The notes: a model not told the origin generated them from the letters alone. Counted from the first letter of the stretch, positions 1 through 9,101 are shown. The stretch: DNA of 64,000 bases from Arthrobacter sp. MYb229 (GCF_002975405.1 NZ_PCPS01000002.1:248001-312000); one strand, 5' to 3'. A program made the numbers and translations.

Positions 1-2
1 TC

Positions 3-1229
3 CGGTACTCCGGAGCGGGTCTGCTTGCCTTGGCTGCGGCTCCCGCACTGGCCAGTTGCGCCTCCCGCGGCACGGACGCAACCACCCTGCGACTGGGGGC
101 CATGTACCCTGTATCGGGCACTAACGCTCTGCTCGGCGAGGAATCATGGCGCGGAGTGCAGATCGCCACCGACCTGCGCAACGCAGGTGGAGGTGTCGCT
201 GGCAAGCAGATCGAAATGGTGTTCGCCGACGTTCCGGATGTGAACACCGCGGCCTCGGAGGCCCGGCGCCTGGTGTTCAACAAGAACATCAAGCTCGGCT
301 TCGGCACCTACAGCTCGTCGCTGGCTCTGGCGGCGACCGAAGTCTTTGCCCGCACCGGAAACGCCTACGTGGAGCTCGGCGCGGTCTCCGAGGCAGTGAC
401 CACCCGAGGCTATGACAAGGTCTTCCGACTGAACCCCACGGCCGCGGACATGACCGGACTGCATATGGACTTCATCCAGAACTACCTGGCCGGAGCGCTG
501 GGCAAGCCAGTGAAGGATTTACGCGTGATGATGCTCCACGAGGACTCCTCCTACGGGCAGTCCATCGTTTCGCTGGCCAAGGCAGCGGCTGACAAAATCG
601 GCCTGCAGCATTTCGAAGCGGAACCCTACAGCGCCAAGTCCACCGATCTGTCATCCACCGTGCTGCGCATGAAGTCGCAGGAGCCCGACATCGTCCTGGC
701 CGTGTCCTATGCCGCGGACGCGGTCCTGCTCGGCCGCCAAATCCGCGACAACAATGTCAAGCTCGGCGCCTTCGTGGGCACCGGTGGCGGCCACAGCCTG
801 GCCAGCTTCCAGAAAGCGCTCGGCGATGCGGCGGACGGGGTGTTCGACGTCGACTTCACACAGATCCACGTCAACCGCGACTTCACGCCGGGCATCGAGG
901 ACTTCATCTCCGAATACCACAAACGCTGGAACGCGGAACCGGCCTCCGGACATTCGCTGAGCAATTTCACCGGCGCCCAGATGCTCTTCGACATCCTGGA
1001 GACCACCGGGGGAAACGACGATCCGGAGGTGTTCGCCGCCGCGGCGCGAAAGTACCACCGAGAGGCCGGGACTTCGGCCGCCGGGTGGGGCTACGAGCTC
1101 GACGCGCAGAACCAGAACCAACAGGGAAGCATGTACGTCATGCAATGGTCCGGCTCCAAGCTGGAGACCGTCTACCCGCCCGAGGCCGCCGTCCGCGCGC
1201 CGAAACTCATCACACCATTCGGTTTGTGA
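3..1229 (+). CDS. ABC transporter substrate-binding lipoprotein (branched-chain amino acid/urea type), 5' end outside the window
   Basis: Periplasmic-type (cell-surface) solute receptor of the Leu/Ile/Val-binding family (Peripla_BP_6). The reading frame is open from the window edge. Its first codons give an Arg, a hydrophobic Ala/Leu stretch and then a lipobox (ALASC, Cys at 57-59), so the protein is a membrane-anchored lipoprotein and the true start lies upstream. The mature domain shows the family pattern: an early 'LRLGAMYPVSG' ligand-lobe start, 'GVQIATDLRNAGGGVAGKQ', and a late 'GGGHSLASF' region. The permease gene follows after 16 bp, then a second permease and two ATPases, so this is the receptor of a complete HAAT-type importer. 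The ligand is not known. The two downstream dehydrogenase/oxidase genes suggest a hydroxy-acid or related compound rather than leucine (inference). Confidence 0.9.
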   Translation, partial: RYSGAGLLALAAAPALASCASRGTDATTLRLGAMYPVSGTNALLGEESWRGVQIATDLRNAGGGVAGKQIEMVFADVPDVNTAASEARRLVFNKNIKLGFGTYSSSLALAATEVFARTGNAYVELGAVSEAVTTRGYDKVFRLNPTAADMTGLHMDFIQNYLAGALGKPVKDLRVMMLHEDSSYGQSIVSLAKAAADKIGLQHFEAEPYSAKSTDLSSTVLRMKSQEPDIVLAVSYAADAVLLGRQIRDNNVKLGAFVGTGGGHSLASFQKALGDAADGVFDVDFTQIHVNRDFTPGIEDFISEYHKRWNAEPASGHSLSNFTGAQMLFDILETTGGNDDPEVFAAAARKYHREAGTSAAGWGYELDAQNQNQQGSMYVMQWSGSKLETVYPPEAAVRAPKLITPFGL

Positions 1230-1245
1230 CCGATAGGAGCCTCTG

Positions 1246-2133
1246 ATGGATTATCTCTTGCAAACAATGGTCGCCGGGCTAATGCTCGGAGGCGTGTACG
1301 CCCTCGTGGCGGTCGGACTGAACCTCATTTTCGGCGTCGTGAAGATCATCAACTTCGCGCATGGCGAGCTCGTCATGGCGGGCATGTACCTGACCTGGTG
1401 GCTGTGGAGTGCTTGGAATATGAACCCCTACGTGTCGCTGGTCATCGTCACCCCGGTGATGTTCTTGGCCGGCATCGCGATCCAGAAGTTCATCCTGAGC
1501 CCGATGCAGAATTCCTCCCCGACCATGAAGATCTTCGTGACCTTGGGGTTGTCGGTGTTCTTGCAGAATCTGGCCCTCTGGATGTTCGGCGGCCAGTTCC
1601 GCGCGGTGAACTTCCCCTGGGCCGAGCAAAACCTGAGCCTGCTGGGCATCAACGTGACCTACGGCCGGCTCACCGCGTTCATCGTGGCGCTGGCTCTGGT
1701 GCTGGCGCTTTTCTACCTGATGAAGCGCACGCTCGTGGGCAAGGTGCTCAACGCGCTGGTCGAGGACCGCGAGACCGCGGGCCTGATCGGCATCCCGGTG
1801 AAGAAGTACTACCTGGCGGCCATGGGCATCGGAATTTCCCTGGCCGGCATCGCCGGCACCCTGATCATCCCCTTCCAGGCCGCCTACCCGCTGGTCGGCG
1901 CGCACTTCACCCTGCTCGCCTTCGTGGTCGTGGTGCTCGGCGGACTGGGCAACATGGCCGGCTCGCTGCTCGGCGGGTTGATCCTTGGAATCGTTGAAAC
2001 CCTCGCCGGGACCTACGTCGACCCGGCTCTCCAGCAGGTGGCGGTCTTCGTCGTCTTCATCATCGTGCTGATCGTCCGCCCGCAAGGGATCTTCGGCGGC
2101 TCGGCCCGGAACGCGGAAGTTGGATTGAAGTGA
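1246..2133 (+). CDS. livH: branched-chain-type ABC transporter permease, LivH family
   Basis: Inner-membrane permease of the HAAT importer (295 aa, normal for LivH). It starts with the family's N-terminal membrane segment and 'GGVYALVAVGLNLIFGVVKIINFAHGE', the hallmark LivH motif (residues about 12-40). There are about eight hydrophobic segments, and 'VVVLGGLGNMAGSLLGG' near residue 230 is the conserved loop that contacts the ATPases. A GGAG-type ribosome site lies just before the ATG (gataggagcctctg). Its end overlaps the next start as GTGA, which implies translational coupling. Family assignment is secure; the substrate is open. The symbol is by family only. Confidence 0.92.
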   Translation: MDYLLQTMVAGLMLGGVYALVAVGLNLIFGVVKIINFAHGELVMAGMYLTWWLWSAWNMNPYVSLVIVTPVMFLAGIAIQKFILSPMQNSSPTMKIFVTLGLSVFLQNLALWMFGGQFRAVNFPWAEQNLSLLGINVTYGRLTAFIVALALVLALFYLMKRTLVGKVLNALVEDRETAGLIGIPVKKYYLAAMGIGISLAGIAGTLIIPFQAAYPLVGAHFTLLAFVVVVLGGLGNMAGSLLGGLILGIVETLAGTYVDPALQQVAVFVVFIIVLIVRPQGIFGGSARNAEVGLK

Positions 2134-3146
2134 AAAAGCTCAGCCTTCCCTGGATCATCATCCCCACGACAGTGGCCCTGCTCTTGCCACTATTCCTGCG
2201 GGACCAGTACTTCCTGCACATCAGCGTGCTGATCCTGATCTACACCGGGGTCACCGTCGCTTGGAACATCATGTCCTTCGGTGGCGTGCTGTCCCTGGGC
2301 CACGCGGCCTTCTTCGGCATCGGCGCCTACACCGTGAGCATCCTCTACGTGGATTACGGGGTCAACCCGTGGCTGGGCATCCTGGCCGCCATCATCTTTG
2401 CCGCCGTCGGCTCGCTGGTGCTGGCCATCCCGCTGCTGCGGCTGCGCGGGCCATTCTTCACCCTGGCCACGCTGGCCTATGTAGAGGTGCTGCGCCTGCT
2501 GGCCATCTGGGCCGTGCCCGTGACCAACGGTTCGGTGGGCATCACCACCCCGCCCACCCAGGGCCTGGCCTACATCTCCTTCGAGTCTCGCCAGCCGTAC
2601 TACTACATCGCGCTGGCCTTCACGTTGGCCGCGATTGCGATCTCCATCTGGATCTACCGCTCGAAACTGGGCTACCACCTGCGGGCAGTGGCTACCGACG
2701 AGGACGCCGTGCGCGCCTTGGGTGTGCGCACCAACCGGGTCAAGCTGGGGTCGCTGCTGATCAGCGCCGGCATGACCGGAGCTTTTGGAGCTTTCGCGGC
2801 CCTGTACTTCTTCGTCATCGAGCCGGACACGCAATTCTCCGCCACGCTGTATTCCATCCAACCGGCACTGAACGGCATCATCGGCGGCATGGGAACCATC
2901 GCCGGCCCGATCGTCGGCGCGATCATCATGACACCGCTAGGCGAGTGGCTGCGCGTGACCTTCTCCGGTGCCAGCCAAGGCGTGAACTTCATGATCTACG
3001 GCGCGGTGCTGATCATCATCGTCCGCCTGATGCCAGGCGGTTTAGTTGAGGGCTTCAGGGCCATTGCCCGCAAGACCCGCCGCGGCGGCAAAGGACGCGG
3101 CGGAAAACGCTCGGCCGATGCGAAGACCACCAAGGAAGGAGAGTAA
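2130..3146 (+). CDS. livM: branched-chain-type ABC transporter permease, LivM family
   Basis: Second permease subunit (338 aa). It carries the LivM signatures 'GVLSLGHAAFFGIGAY' (about residues 50-65), the cytoplasmic 'RAVATDEDAVRALGV' motif (about 187-201) and 'GGMGTIAGPIVGA' (about 252-264). GTG is the start codon and overlaps the livH stop as GTGA. The C-terminus carries an unusual strongly basic tail of about 25 residues (Arg/Lys/Gly-rich, ending KTTKEGE) beyond the last membrane segment. It is likely cytoplasmic and its role is unknown. An AAGGAGAG ribosome site for the next gene lies inside its final codons. Confidence 0.92.
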   Translation: MKKLSLPWIIIPTTVALLLPLFLRDQYFLHISVLILIYTGVTVAWNIMSFGGVLSLGHAAFFGIGAYTVSILYVDYGVNPWLGILAAIIFAAVGSLVLAIPLLRLRGPFFTLATLAYVEVLRLLAIWAVPVTNGSVGITTPPTQGLAYISFESRQPYYYIALAFTLAAIAISIWIYRSKLGYHLRAVATDEDAVRALGVRTNRVKLGSLLISAGMTGAFGAFAALYFFVIEPDTQFSATLYSIQPALNGIIGGMGTIAGPIVGAIIMTPLGEWLRVTFSGASQGVNFMIYGAVLIIIVRLMPGGLVEGFRAIARKTRRGGKGRGGKRSADAKTTKEGE

Positions 3147-3151
3147 AGGCC

Positions 3152-3880
3152 ATGGGCAACTCACTGCTTAGCGTAGAGAATGTCACCAAGCGATTCGGCG
3201 GCATCCAGGCGGTCGGCGGCGTCTCGCTGGAACTGGGCCATCAGGAAATCATCGGGATCATCGGACCCAACGGGGCCGGCAAAACCTCCTTCTTCAACCT
3301 GCTCTCCGGGATGTTCATCCCGGACACCGGCAAAGTCACCTTCGACGGCAAGGACATCACCGGCACCGATCCGGCGACCCGGGCCCGCATGGGTGTAGGT
3401 CGCACCTTCCAGGTAGTCAGGCCTTTCAAGGGCATGTCCGTCGCGGAAAACGTAATGGTGCCGCTGCTGGTCAACGACCCGGGGGTTTCCAAGGCGCACC
3501 GCAAGGCCATGGAATTGCTCGGCGACCTGGGCATCGCGCAGCTCGCCGACACCCCGACGGAAGCATTGACCCTCGCCCAGCGCAAACGTGTCGAAGTGGC
3601 CCGGGCGCTGGCCACGGAACCGAAGCTGCTGTTGCTGGACGAGGTGCTCGCCGGGCTGAACAGCCGCGAGGTCATCGATGTGCTCCCGTTCGTCACCACC
3701 GTGCGGGACCGCGGCGTGAGCATCCTGATGATCGAGCACATCGTCTCGGCCGTGATGGAAGTATCCGACCGCATGATGGTTCTGGATCACGGGAAGGTGC
3801 TTGCCGTGGGCGACCCGCAAACCGTGATCAAGGATCCCAAAGTCATCGAGGCATACCTCGGTTCCGATGAGGAAGAGTGA
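3152..3880 (+). CDS. livG: branched-chain-type ABC transporter ATP-binding protein, LivG family
   Basis: Cytoplasmic ATPase subunit (242 aa). Walker A is 'GPNGAGKTS' at about residues 38-46, the LivG-specific 'GVGRTFQVVRPFKGMSVAENV' follows, the ABC signature is the variant 'LTLAQRKRVEVARALA', and Walker B is 'LLLLDEVLAGLN'. The C-terminus has the family's 'LDHGKVLAVGDPQTVIKDPKVIEAYLG'-type tail. It follows livM by 5 bp and is followed by the partner ATPase after 9 bp. Confidence 0.93.
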   Translation: MGNSLLSVENVTKRFGGIQAVGGVSLELGHQEIIGIIGPNGAGKTSFFNLLSGMFIPDTGKVTFDGKDITGTDPATRARMGVGRTFQVVRPFKGMSVAENVMVPLLVNDPGVSKAHRKAMELLGDLGIAQLADTPTEALTLAQRKRVEVARALATEPKLLLLDEVLAGLNSREVIDVLPFVTTVRDRGVSILMIEHIVSAVMEVSDRMMVLDHGKVLAVGDPQTVIKDPKVIEAYLGSDEEE

Positions 3881-3889
3881 GGCAAGACC

Positions 3890-4594
3890 ATGCTTGAGGT
3901 AATGAACATCTCCGCCTACTACGGCGACGCGCAGGCACTGGAAGACGTCACCCTGAGCCTTCCGGCGCACGGCGTCACGGCCTTCCTCGGTCCCAACGCA
4001 GCCGGCAAATCCACCACGCTGCGTGTGGTCAGCGGGCTTATTCCGGCAGCGACCGGAACCATCGAATTCGAGGGACGGGACATCACCGGCACATCGCCGC
4101 AGGAGCGTGTGGCGATGGGCATCGTGCACGTTCCCGAGGGTCGGCGGCTCTTCAACACTATGACGGTGGAGGACAACCTGATCCTCGGCGGCTACACGAA
4201 GCGCAAGGATCGCAAGACCGCCGCGCGGCTGGACGAGATCTACGACCACTTCCCGAAGCTGGCCGAGCGACGCAAACAAGAAGCCGGGCTGATGTCCGGC
4301 GGCGAGCAGCAGATGTGCGCCGTGGGACGCGGGATGATGGCCGGGCCCAAAGTTCTGATGATCGACGAAATGTCTCTGGGACTCGCACCCGTGATCGTCA
4401 AGCAGATGTTCGCGATCGTCAAGGGCATCGCAGCCACCGGCATGTCCGTCCTGCTGGTGGAGCAGCATGTGAAGAACGCGCTGGAGGTGGCCGACTTCGG
4501 CACCATCATCGACGGCGGCATTACTCGCGCCACCGGAACCGCGGCCGAACTGCGCGAAAGTGACGTGGTGCGGGAGTCCTACCTTGGGCACTAA
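3890..4594 (+). CDS. livF: branched-chain-type ABC transporter ATP-binding protein, LivF family
   Basis: Second ATPase of the importer (234 aa). Walker A reads 'GPNAAGKST' (about 33-41). The LivF features 'GIVHVPEGRRLFNTMTVEDNL' and 'MSGGEQQMCAVGRGMMAGPKVLMIDE' (signature plus Walker B) are present; in both, Met replaces the residue usually seen. It ends with the standard 'ESYLGH'. The start of the following dehydrogenase overlaps its last codons, so transporter and enzymes appear to be one transcription unit. Confidence 0.93.
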   Translation: MLEVMNISAYYGDAQALEDVTLSLPAHGVTAFLGPNAAGKSTTLRVVSGLIPAATGTIEFEGRDITGTSPQERVAMGIVHVPEGRRLFNTMTVEDNLILGGYTKRKDRKTAARLDEIYDHFPKLAERRKQEAGLMSGGEQQMCAVGRGMMAGPKVLMIDEMSLGLAPVIVKQMFAIVKGIAATGMSVLLVEQHVKNALEVADFGTIIDGGITRATGTAAELRESDVVRESYLGH

Positions 4595-5723
4595 TGCCGG
4601 AACCATGGTGGCGCTGCGCAAGCGAAGCGGAACGCCTAGGGACGTCGGCTTGGAACGAGTTCCAGTTCCGGTACCCGGCCCCGGACAGGTGCTGGTGCGC
4701 TCCGAGGCAGTGGGACTGTGCGGCTCGGATGTCCACGCGATGCGCGCCGATACGGGCTACGAATGGGTGCCGACCCCGGTGACCCTGGGCCACGAGGTCT
4801 GCGGCACGGTGCTCTCCGCTGCGGATGCAGCCGGGGAGTCGCTCGTGGGTTCCCAGGTGGTAGTTATCGCGATCGACGGTTGCGGGCAATGCGCCCAATG
4901 CCTGGCTGGCCGCGGAAACTATTGCGCCAAGCGCACCTGCTTCGGCCTACATAACGACGGCGGACTTGCCGAATACTTTGTTGTCGAAGCCACCCGGCTC
5001 TGGCCGGTTGGCCAGGGTCTGGAACCCGCGTTGGCGGTGTTGATCGAACCTGCGTCCATCGCCCTCCAGGCACTGCGCGTGCTGGACGCGGATCTGAACG
5101 GTGTGCGGATTGGGATCTCCGGCCCGGGAGCCATTGGGCTGCTGTGCGGACTGGAATGCGTGCGCCGCGGCGCGGATGTGGTGATCTACGGTCCGGAATC
5201 CGGTGCGGAGACCCGGTTGGACTATGCCCGCACACTAGGGCTACGGATTGGCGATCCGGAGGGCGCCCGCGAAGCCGCAGATCATTGGGTCGAGGCTTCC
5301 GGGTCCGGCGGCGCGCTAGCAGGGGCAATCGCCGCGCTGGGCATGCGCGGGAAGATCGTGGTGCCTGCCATGTTCGGGCGGCTGCCGGAGGTGGACATGA
5401 ACCAGATCGTGCGCAAGGGGCTGTCGCTACACGGATCCTACGGCTACATCCGCGAAGACTACGCCGCGGCCAGCAAATTGGTCGCCGAGCATCGTGAGGC
5501 GCTAGGTGAAATGTTCGAGGTCTTTGCCCTGGACCAGGTGGTGGACGCCATGTGCCGCACCGAACGTGCCGAGATCATCAAGGCGGTGGTGCTTCCCACG
5601 CTCTCCGCGGACCCGGAAGCGCAGCCGGGGATCCCAAATGTAAAGAGAATTGACGGCGCACAACCGGGCAGCTCGCTGCCCGGCGAGAGCGCACCGATAA
5701 AGGAAGAGAATAGAAATGTCTGA
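4584..5723 (+). CDS. zinc-dependent alcohol dehydrogenase family protein (threonine/sorbitol dehydrogenase-like)
   Basis: Medium-chain dehydrogenase, presumably oxidising a secondary alcohol with NAD(P). Catalytic zinc ligands appear in 'GLCGSDVH' and 'TLGHEVCG', the structural zinc site is the four-Cys run CGQCAQC...YCAKRTC, and the Rossmann motif is 'GISGPGAIGLLCG'. The start is uncertain. TTG at 4584 sits 7 nt after GGGAG and overlaps livF. The first ATG is at 4605 and gives MVALRKRSG, a natural family start, but has little ribosome site. The protein carries an odd tail of about 35 residues after the normal end (rich in Pro, Gly, Ser and Glu). It overlaps the next gene by 8 bp (ATGTCTGA). 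Substrate unknown; the pairing with a 2-hydroxyglutarate oxidase suggests a hydroxy-acid pathway (inference). Confidence 0.85.
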   Translation: MGTNAGTMVALRKRSGTPRDVGLERVPVPVPGPGQVLVRSEAVGLCGSDVHAMRADTGYEWVPTPVTLGHEVCGTVLSAADAAGESLVGSQVVVIAIDGCGQCAQCLAGRGNYCAKRTCFGLHNDGGLAEYFVVEATRLWPVGQGLEPALAVLIEPASIALQALRVLDADLNGVRIGISGPGAIGLLCGLECVRRGADVVIYGPESGAETRLDYARTLGLRIGDPEGAREAADHWVEASGSGGALAGAIAALGMRGKIVVPAMFGRLPEVDMNQIVRKGLSLHGSYGYIREDYAAASKLVAEHREALGEMFEVFALDQVVDAMCRTERAEIIKAVVLPTLSADPEAQPGIPNVKRIDGAQPGSSLPGESAPIKEENRNV

Positions 5724-6930
5724 ACGAATTGGCATCGTTGGCGGCGGCATCCTTGGTGTAGCGATCGCGCGCGCCCTCATGAACTCCGGTGACTTCGAGG
5801 TCACCGTGTTGGAGAAGGAAAGCCGGGTGGCCGCGCACCAGACGGGGCATAACTCCGGCGTGGTGCATGCCGGCTTGTACTACCAGCCCGGCTCGCTCAA
5901 AGCCACACTCTGCGCCCAGGGGCGCGAGCTGACCCGAGATTTCTGCCAGGAACGCAACCTTCCCTACCGGGAACTGGGCAAGCTGGTCGTCGCGGTGACC
6001 GAGGACGAACTGGGCAAGCTTGATGACATCGAGCGTCGCGCGCGGGAGAACAAAGTTCCGGGCATCAAGCGACTAGACGCCAAAGAAATGCGTGAGATCG
6101 AGCCGCACGTGGCCGGCGTCGCCGCGGTCCACTCCCCGGAAACGGCGGTGGTGGACTACTCAGCGATCACCGAGGCCATGGCCGAAGACGTGCGTCGCGC
6201 CGGAGGCAGGATCCTGCTGGGCCAAGAGGTAATCGCGGTGAACAACGCCTGCGGAACCGTGAACGTTTCGACGACTGCGGGGGCCCATACCTTCGACCGG
6301 CTGATCGTCTGCGCCGGGCTGCAGTCCGACGTGGTTGCCAAGATGGTTGGCGCCTCGCCGTCGCCCAAGATCCTGCCCTTCCGCGGCGAGTACTGGATGA
6401 TGGCTACCGACAAGCGCGATCTGGTTAAAGGCATGATCTATCCGGTACCGGATCCGCGCTTCCCATTCCTGGGCGTCCATTTCACCCGCGGCGTCTACGA
6501 CGAGGTGCACGTGGGCCCTAACGCGGTGCCAGCGCTGGCCCGCGAGGGCTATACCTGGGGTCAGATCTCGCTGAAGGACACCTTCGAATCGGCATCCTGG
6601 CCCGGCGCTCCGGCGCTCGCCAAGCAGCACTGGCTGATGGGCGTGCGCGAGATCTCCTCTTCACTGCTCAAACCGCTGTACTACCAGCAGGCCCGCCAGT
6701 TCGTGCCGGAGCTGAAATCACGTGACCTGACGGCGAAATCCGCCGCGGGCGTGCGCGCCCAGGCCTGGGACAAGGACGGGTCGCTGCTTGACGACTTCGC
6801 GGTGGATCAGGTCGGAGCGGTGACGCTGCTACGCAACGCGCCGTCGCCAGCCGCGACCTCGGCCATGTCCATTGCCGACTACGTATTGGAGAATTACCTC
6901 AAGGTGCTGCCGAAGAAGACCTTGTCATAA
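5716..6930 (+). CDS. lhgO: L-2-hydroxyglutarate oxidase
   Basis: FAD-dependent oxidase of the DAO fold (404 aa, normal for LhgO). It converts L-2-hydroxyglutarate to 2-oxoglutarate, feeding electrons to oxygen or the membrane quinone pool. The dinucleotide-binding 'GIVGGGILGVAIARAL' lies at residues 6-21. The LhgO-specific 'HQTGHNSGVVHAGLYYQPGS' follows at about 40-60, and 'CAGLQSDVVAKM' and 'FRGEYW' are further family motifs. A good AAAGGAAGAG ribosome site precedes the ATG. It is the last gene of the importer operon. The orthologue in Enterobacteria acts after glutarate hydroxylase (csiD), which is not seen here. The assignment to the LhgO family is firm; the physiological substrate could be a related 2-hydroxy acid. 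Confidence 0.88.
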   Translation: MSERIGIVGGGILGVAIARALMNSGDFEVTVLEKESRVAAHQTGHNSGVVHAGLYYQPGSLKATLCAQGRELTRDFCQERNLPYRELGKLVVAVTEDELGKLDDIERRARENKVPGIKRLDAKEMREIEPHVAGVAAVHSPETAVVDYSAITEAMAEDVRRAGGRILLGQEVIAVNNACGTVNVSTTAGAHTFDRLIVCAGLQSDVVAKMVGASPSPKILPFRGEYWMMATDKRDLVKGMIYPVPDPRFPFLGVHFTRGVYDEVHVGPNAVPALAREGYTWGQISLKDTFESASWPGAPALAKQHWLMGVREISSSLLKPLYYQQARQFVPELKSRDLTAKSAAGVRAQAWDKDGSLLDDFAVDQVGAVTLLRNAPSPAATSAMSIADYVLENYLKVLPKKTLS

Positions 6931-6938
6931 TCAGCCAG

Positions 6939-6989
6939 ACGAGTCATCGCCGGGACAGCTTATGAACTTTGCCGCCCCGCGATGAGTCG
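6939..6989 (+). terminator. imperfect inverted repeat between convergent genes
   Basis: Arms at 6939-6953 and 6975-6989 pair over about 15 bp with two mismatches, with a 21-nt loop and no clear T-run. It lies in the gap between lhgO and the convergent CHAD gene, so it may end transcription for one or both. Weak evidence. Confidence 0.35.
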
Positions 6990-7097
6990 AGTCTGAATGG
7001 TTGCGCTGTCGGTTGCCTTGAAAAAGGGGCGCACGTCAGTGATGCATGTGAACGCTGCCTGAGGTGGATCCGAAACGCATCGGAGTCAGCGGCGAAA

Positions 7098-8018
7098 TCA
7101 CAGATCCGGGAAATTCCTCCGGACTTGGAGGTACTGTCTCTCCGCTGCTTCCGCAATGCGTCGTTCCACGCTGATTATGCGTTCGCTGGCCTGCCCAGTT
7201 TCCGGAGGAAGATCGGGATCCGGGACGACTTTCTCAAGATACGCGCGGGTCATGACGCTGTCCTGATAGTTGCCTAGGATGCGTTGCAGTTTGCGGACCC
7301 TGTGGCCCAACGCGATCGCATGTTTGGAGTGGAGTGGAGTGGCGTGCAGCAGTCGTTTAGCGTCCTTGCACAGCCGGTGCAATGTTTCCTCGCGCCCGCG
7401 TCCGGATTTGCCTCGCAGCGTGGGTCGGAACGAGGGATCCGCATGCTGGGCCTGGTTGTTGACTAAAGTTGCGATCCTGACGCGGGCTGGCCGGACAACC
7501 GGGCCGGCAGCCGGGGGATGATCTCGAAAATGTTCGAGATTCTTCAGGATACGGCGGTAGCGTTTGGAACTCAACTGGTTCCGTGTCCGCTCGTGCCCGG
7601 TGGTGTAGGTCGTGTGAAAACCATGTTCGAGTGCTTCGGTAATTTTCGTAGTTTGCCATTCGGCTGGCAGTTCGTTAATGCGCGTGCGAAGCCGATTGAG
7701 GGTGACTTCAGCATCCAGGGCGTGGCCCAGAATGCCGGAAAGCCATTTCAATTCCTGACTCAGAACTTGGCAGGGGCCCGTTTCGAAAAGGTTCCCGTAG
7801 ATTTCTAGGCCCGAGCGCAGACGCCGCGTTGCGGTTCGCATGTCGTGAACTGCCTCGGGGTCTCCAGAATGCGCTATGGGTTATTGGATGCAGAGTTCCG
7901 CGAATTGCTTGTGGAAATATAGCCGTGCTGCCCCAAGCATCGATGGCTCTTCTATGTCCGGGAGGTCGGTGCCGCGTGGCCGCACGTGGAGATTCTTGGG
8001 CAATGGGAGATTGGACAT
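7098..8018 (-). pseudogene. CHAD-domain protein gene interrupted by an in-frame TAA
   Basis: CHAD domains are helical, Arg/His-rich polyphosphate-binding modules. The frame from 7841 downstream encodes the classic 'MRTATRRLRSGL' first motif, a second Arg/His patch ('RPTLRGKSGRGREETLHRLCKDAKRLLHA') and the terminal 'KLQRILGNYQDSVMTRAYL'. The same frame continues upstream past a TAA at 7881-7883, giving 'AHSGDPEAVHD' on one side and 'GAARLYFHKQFAELCIQ' on the other. Both are expected parts of the CHAD N-terminal helix. It reaches an ATG at 8018 with a GGGGAG ribosome site 7 nt before it. The intact protein would be about 306 aa, with the stop at codon 46. No CYTH domain is visible. Either a nonsense mutation, a sequencing error, or translation restarting at ATG 7841. 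I recognise nothing in the gap 8031-8327. Confidence 0.75.
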
Positions 8019-8327
8019 CAACAGCTCCCCTCACGAGTCCTCGGTCGATAGTCCCAATTCTAGCTGGCGGACATGAACACCGTGGGACTGGGGCCATCGC
8101 CTCGAACTATGAGCCCGGGATGATGCCTTCTGGCGTACCAGTCGTACCCGGTAAATCGGCCCCGGCTGTCGACCTTCCGTTCAGGCGAGCCGACCTGATC
8201 AGGGAAGATGTCAGGGTTTTTGGGTGCCGTATGCGTGGCGAATCGCTCGCCCAAACCGGCAGCTGCTGCGAACCCGGGTTCGGGTGCTTGCCGACTGAAG
8301 AAGAGGCTGCCCCCGAAGGAGTACGGA

Positions 8328-9101
8328 TTATTCCGCAACGGCGACCAGCTGCCGGCCCAGCTCGCGGGCGGCTTCCTGCAACTCCGGCACGGCTGATTTG
8401 ATAAAGGCTTCGTCTACACGGGTGACTGGCCCGGAGACCGAGATGGCCATCGGAGTCGGTGCCCCCGGGACCGGCACGGCGATGCATCGGACGCCGAGTT
8501 CCTGTTCTTCTTCATCGATGGCGTACCCGCGCTCGCGGGTGGCTTCAACATCGGTAAACAACTTGCCCAAGGTAGTAATGGTATTGGCCGTTTTTGGCGG
8601 CATTCCGGCCTGGGCGACCAAGCGCTGTACGCGCTCATCATCCAGTACCGAAAGCACCGCCTTGCCGACTCCCGAATTGTGGAGCATGGCGCGCCGGCCT
8701 ACCTCGGTGATCATCCGCATTGAGTGGGGGGACTGCGCCTGGGCAATATAGGTGACCATGTCGCCGTCGAGTACCGCAATATTGGCTGATTCGCCCAGCT
8801 TGCCTACCAGCTCCTTGAGTACCGGGGAGGCCAAGGCGCCAAGTTGGCGATTGGCCACTTCGCCCAGGCGGATCAGCCGCGGGCCCAGCGAGTAGCGGCG
8901 GTTGGGCAGCTGGCGGACATAGCCGACGCCGACCAAGGTGCGCAGCAGGCGATGGATGGTGGGCAGCGGCAGGGGAGTGTCCGCGGCCAGCTCGCTGAGC
9001 GCCGCCTCGCCTCCGGCGCGGGCGATGACTTCCAGAAGTTCAAAGGCTCGTTCAACGGACTGAACTCCACCGGTAGTGGACTTGCTGGCGGTCTGCGTCA
9101 T
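8328..9101 (-). CDS. IclR family transcriptional regulator (glyoxylate/allantoin regulator type)
   Basis: DNA-binding regulator (257 aa, standard). The N-terminal winged helix-turn-helix covers about residues 12-75 ('SVERAFELLEVIARAGGEAALSELA', 'LPTIHRLLRTL'). The C-terminal IclR effector domain covers about 85-250 with 'VGRRAMLHNSGVGKAVLS' and 'RERGYAIDEEEQELGVRCIAVPV', the ligand-pocket motifs. It is divergent from a malic enzyme-malate synthase-aldolase-ureidoglycine aminohydrolase operon. Family members in this context (AllR type) usually repress and respond to glyoxylate or allantoin derivatives; that effector is an inference here. The intergenic region carries two perfect palindromes that could be its sites. 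Confidence 0.9.
   Translation of the reverse strand: MTQTASKSTTGGVQSVERAFELLEVIARAGGEAALSELAADTPLPLPTIHRLLRTLVGVGYVRQLPNRRYSLGPRLIRLGEVANRQLGALASPVLKELVGKLGESANIAVLDGDMVTYIAQAQSPHSMRMITEVGRRAMLHNSGVGKAVLSVLDDERVQRLVAQAGMPPKTANTITTLGKLFTDVEATRERGYAIDEEEQELGVRCIAVPVPGAPTPMAISVSGPVTRVDEAFIKSAVPELQEAARELGRQLVAVAE

Noticed and set aside
3161-4621. 486-codon minus-strand open frame across livG and livF
   Set aside because: Antisense shadow of two well-recognised ATPase genes; no motif or ribosome site of its own.
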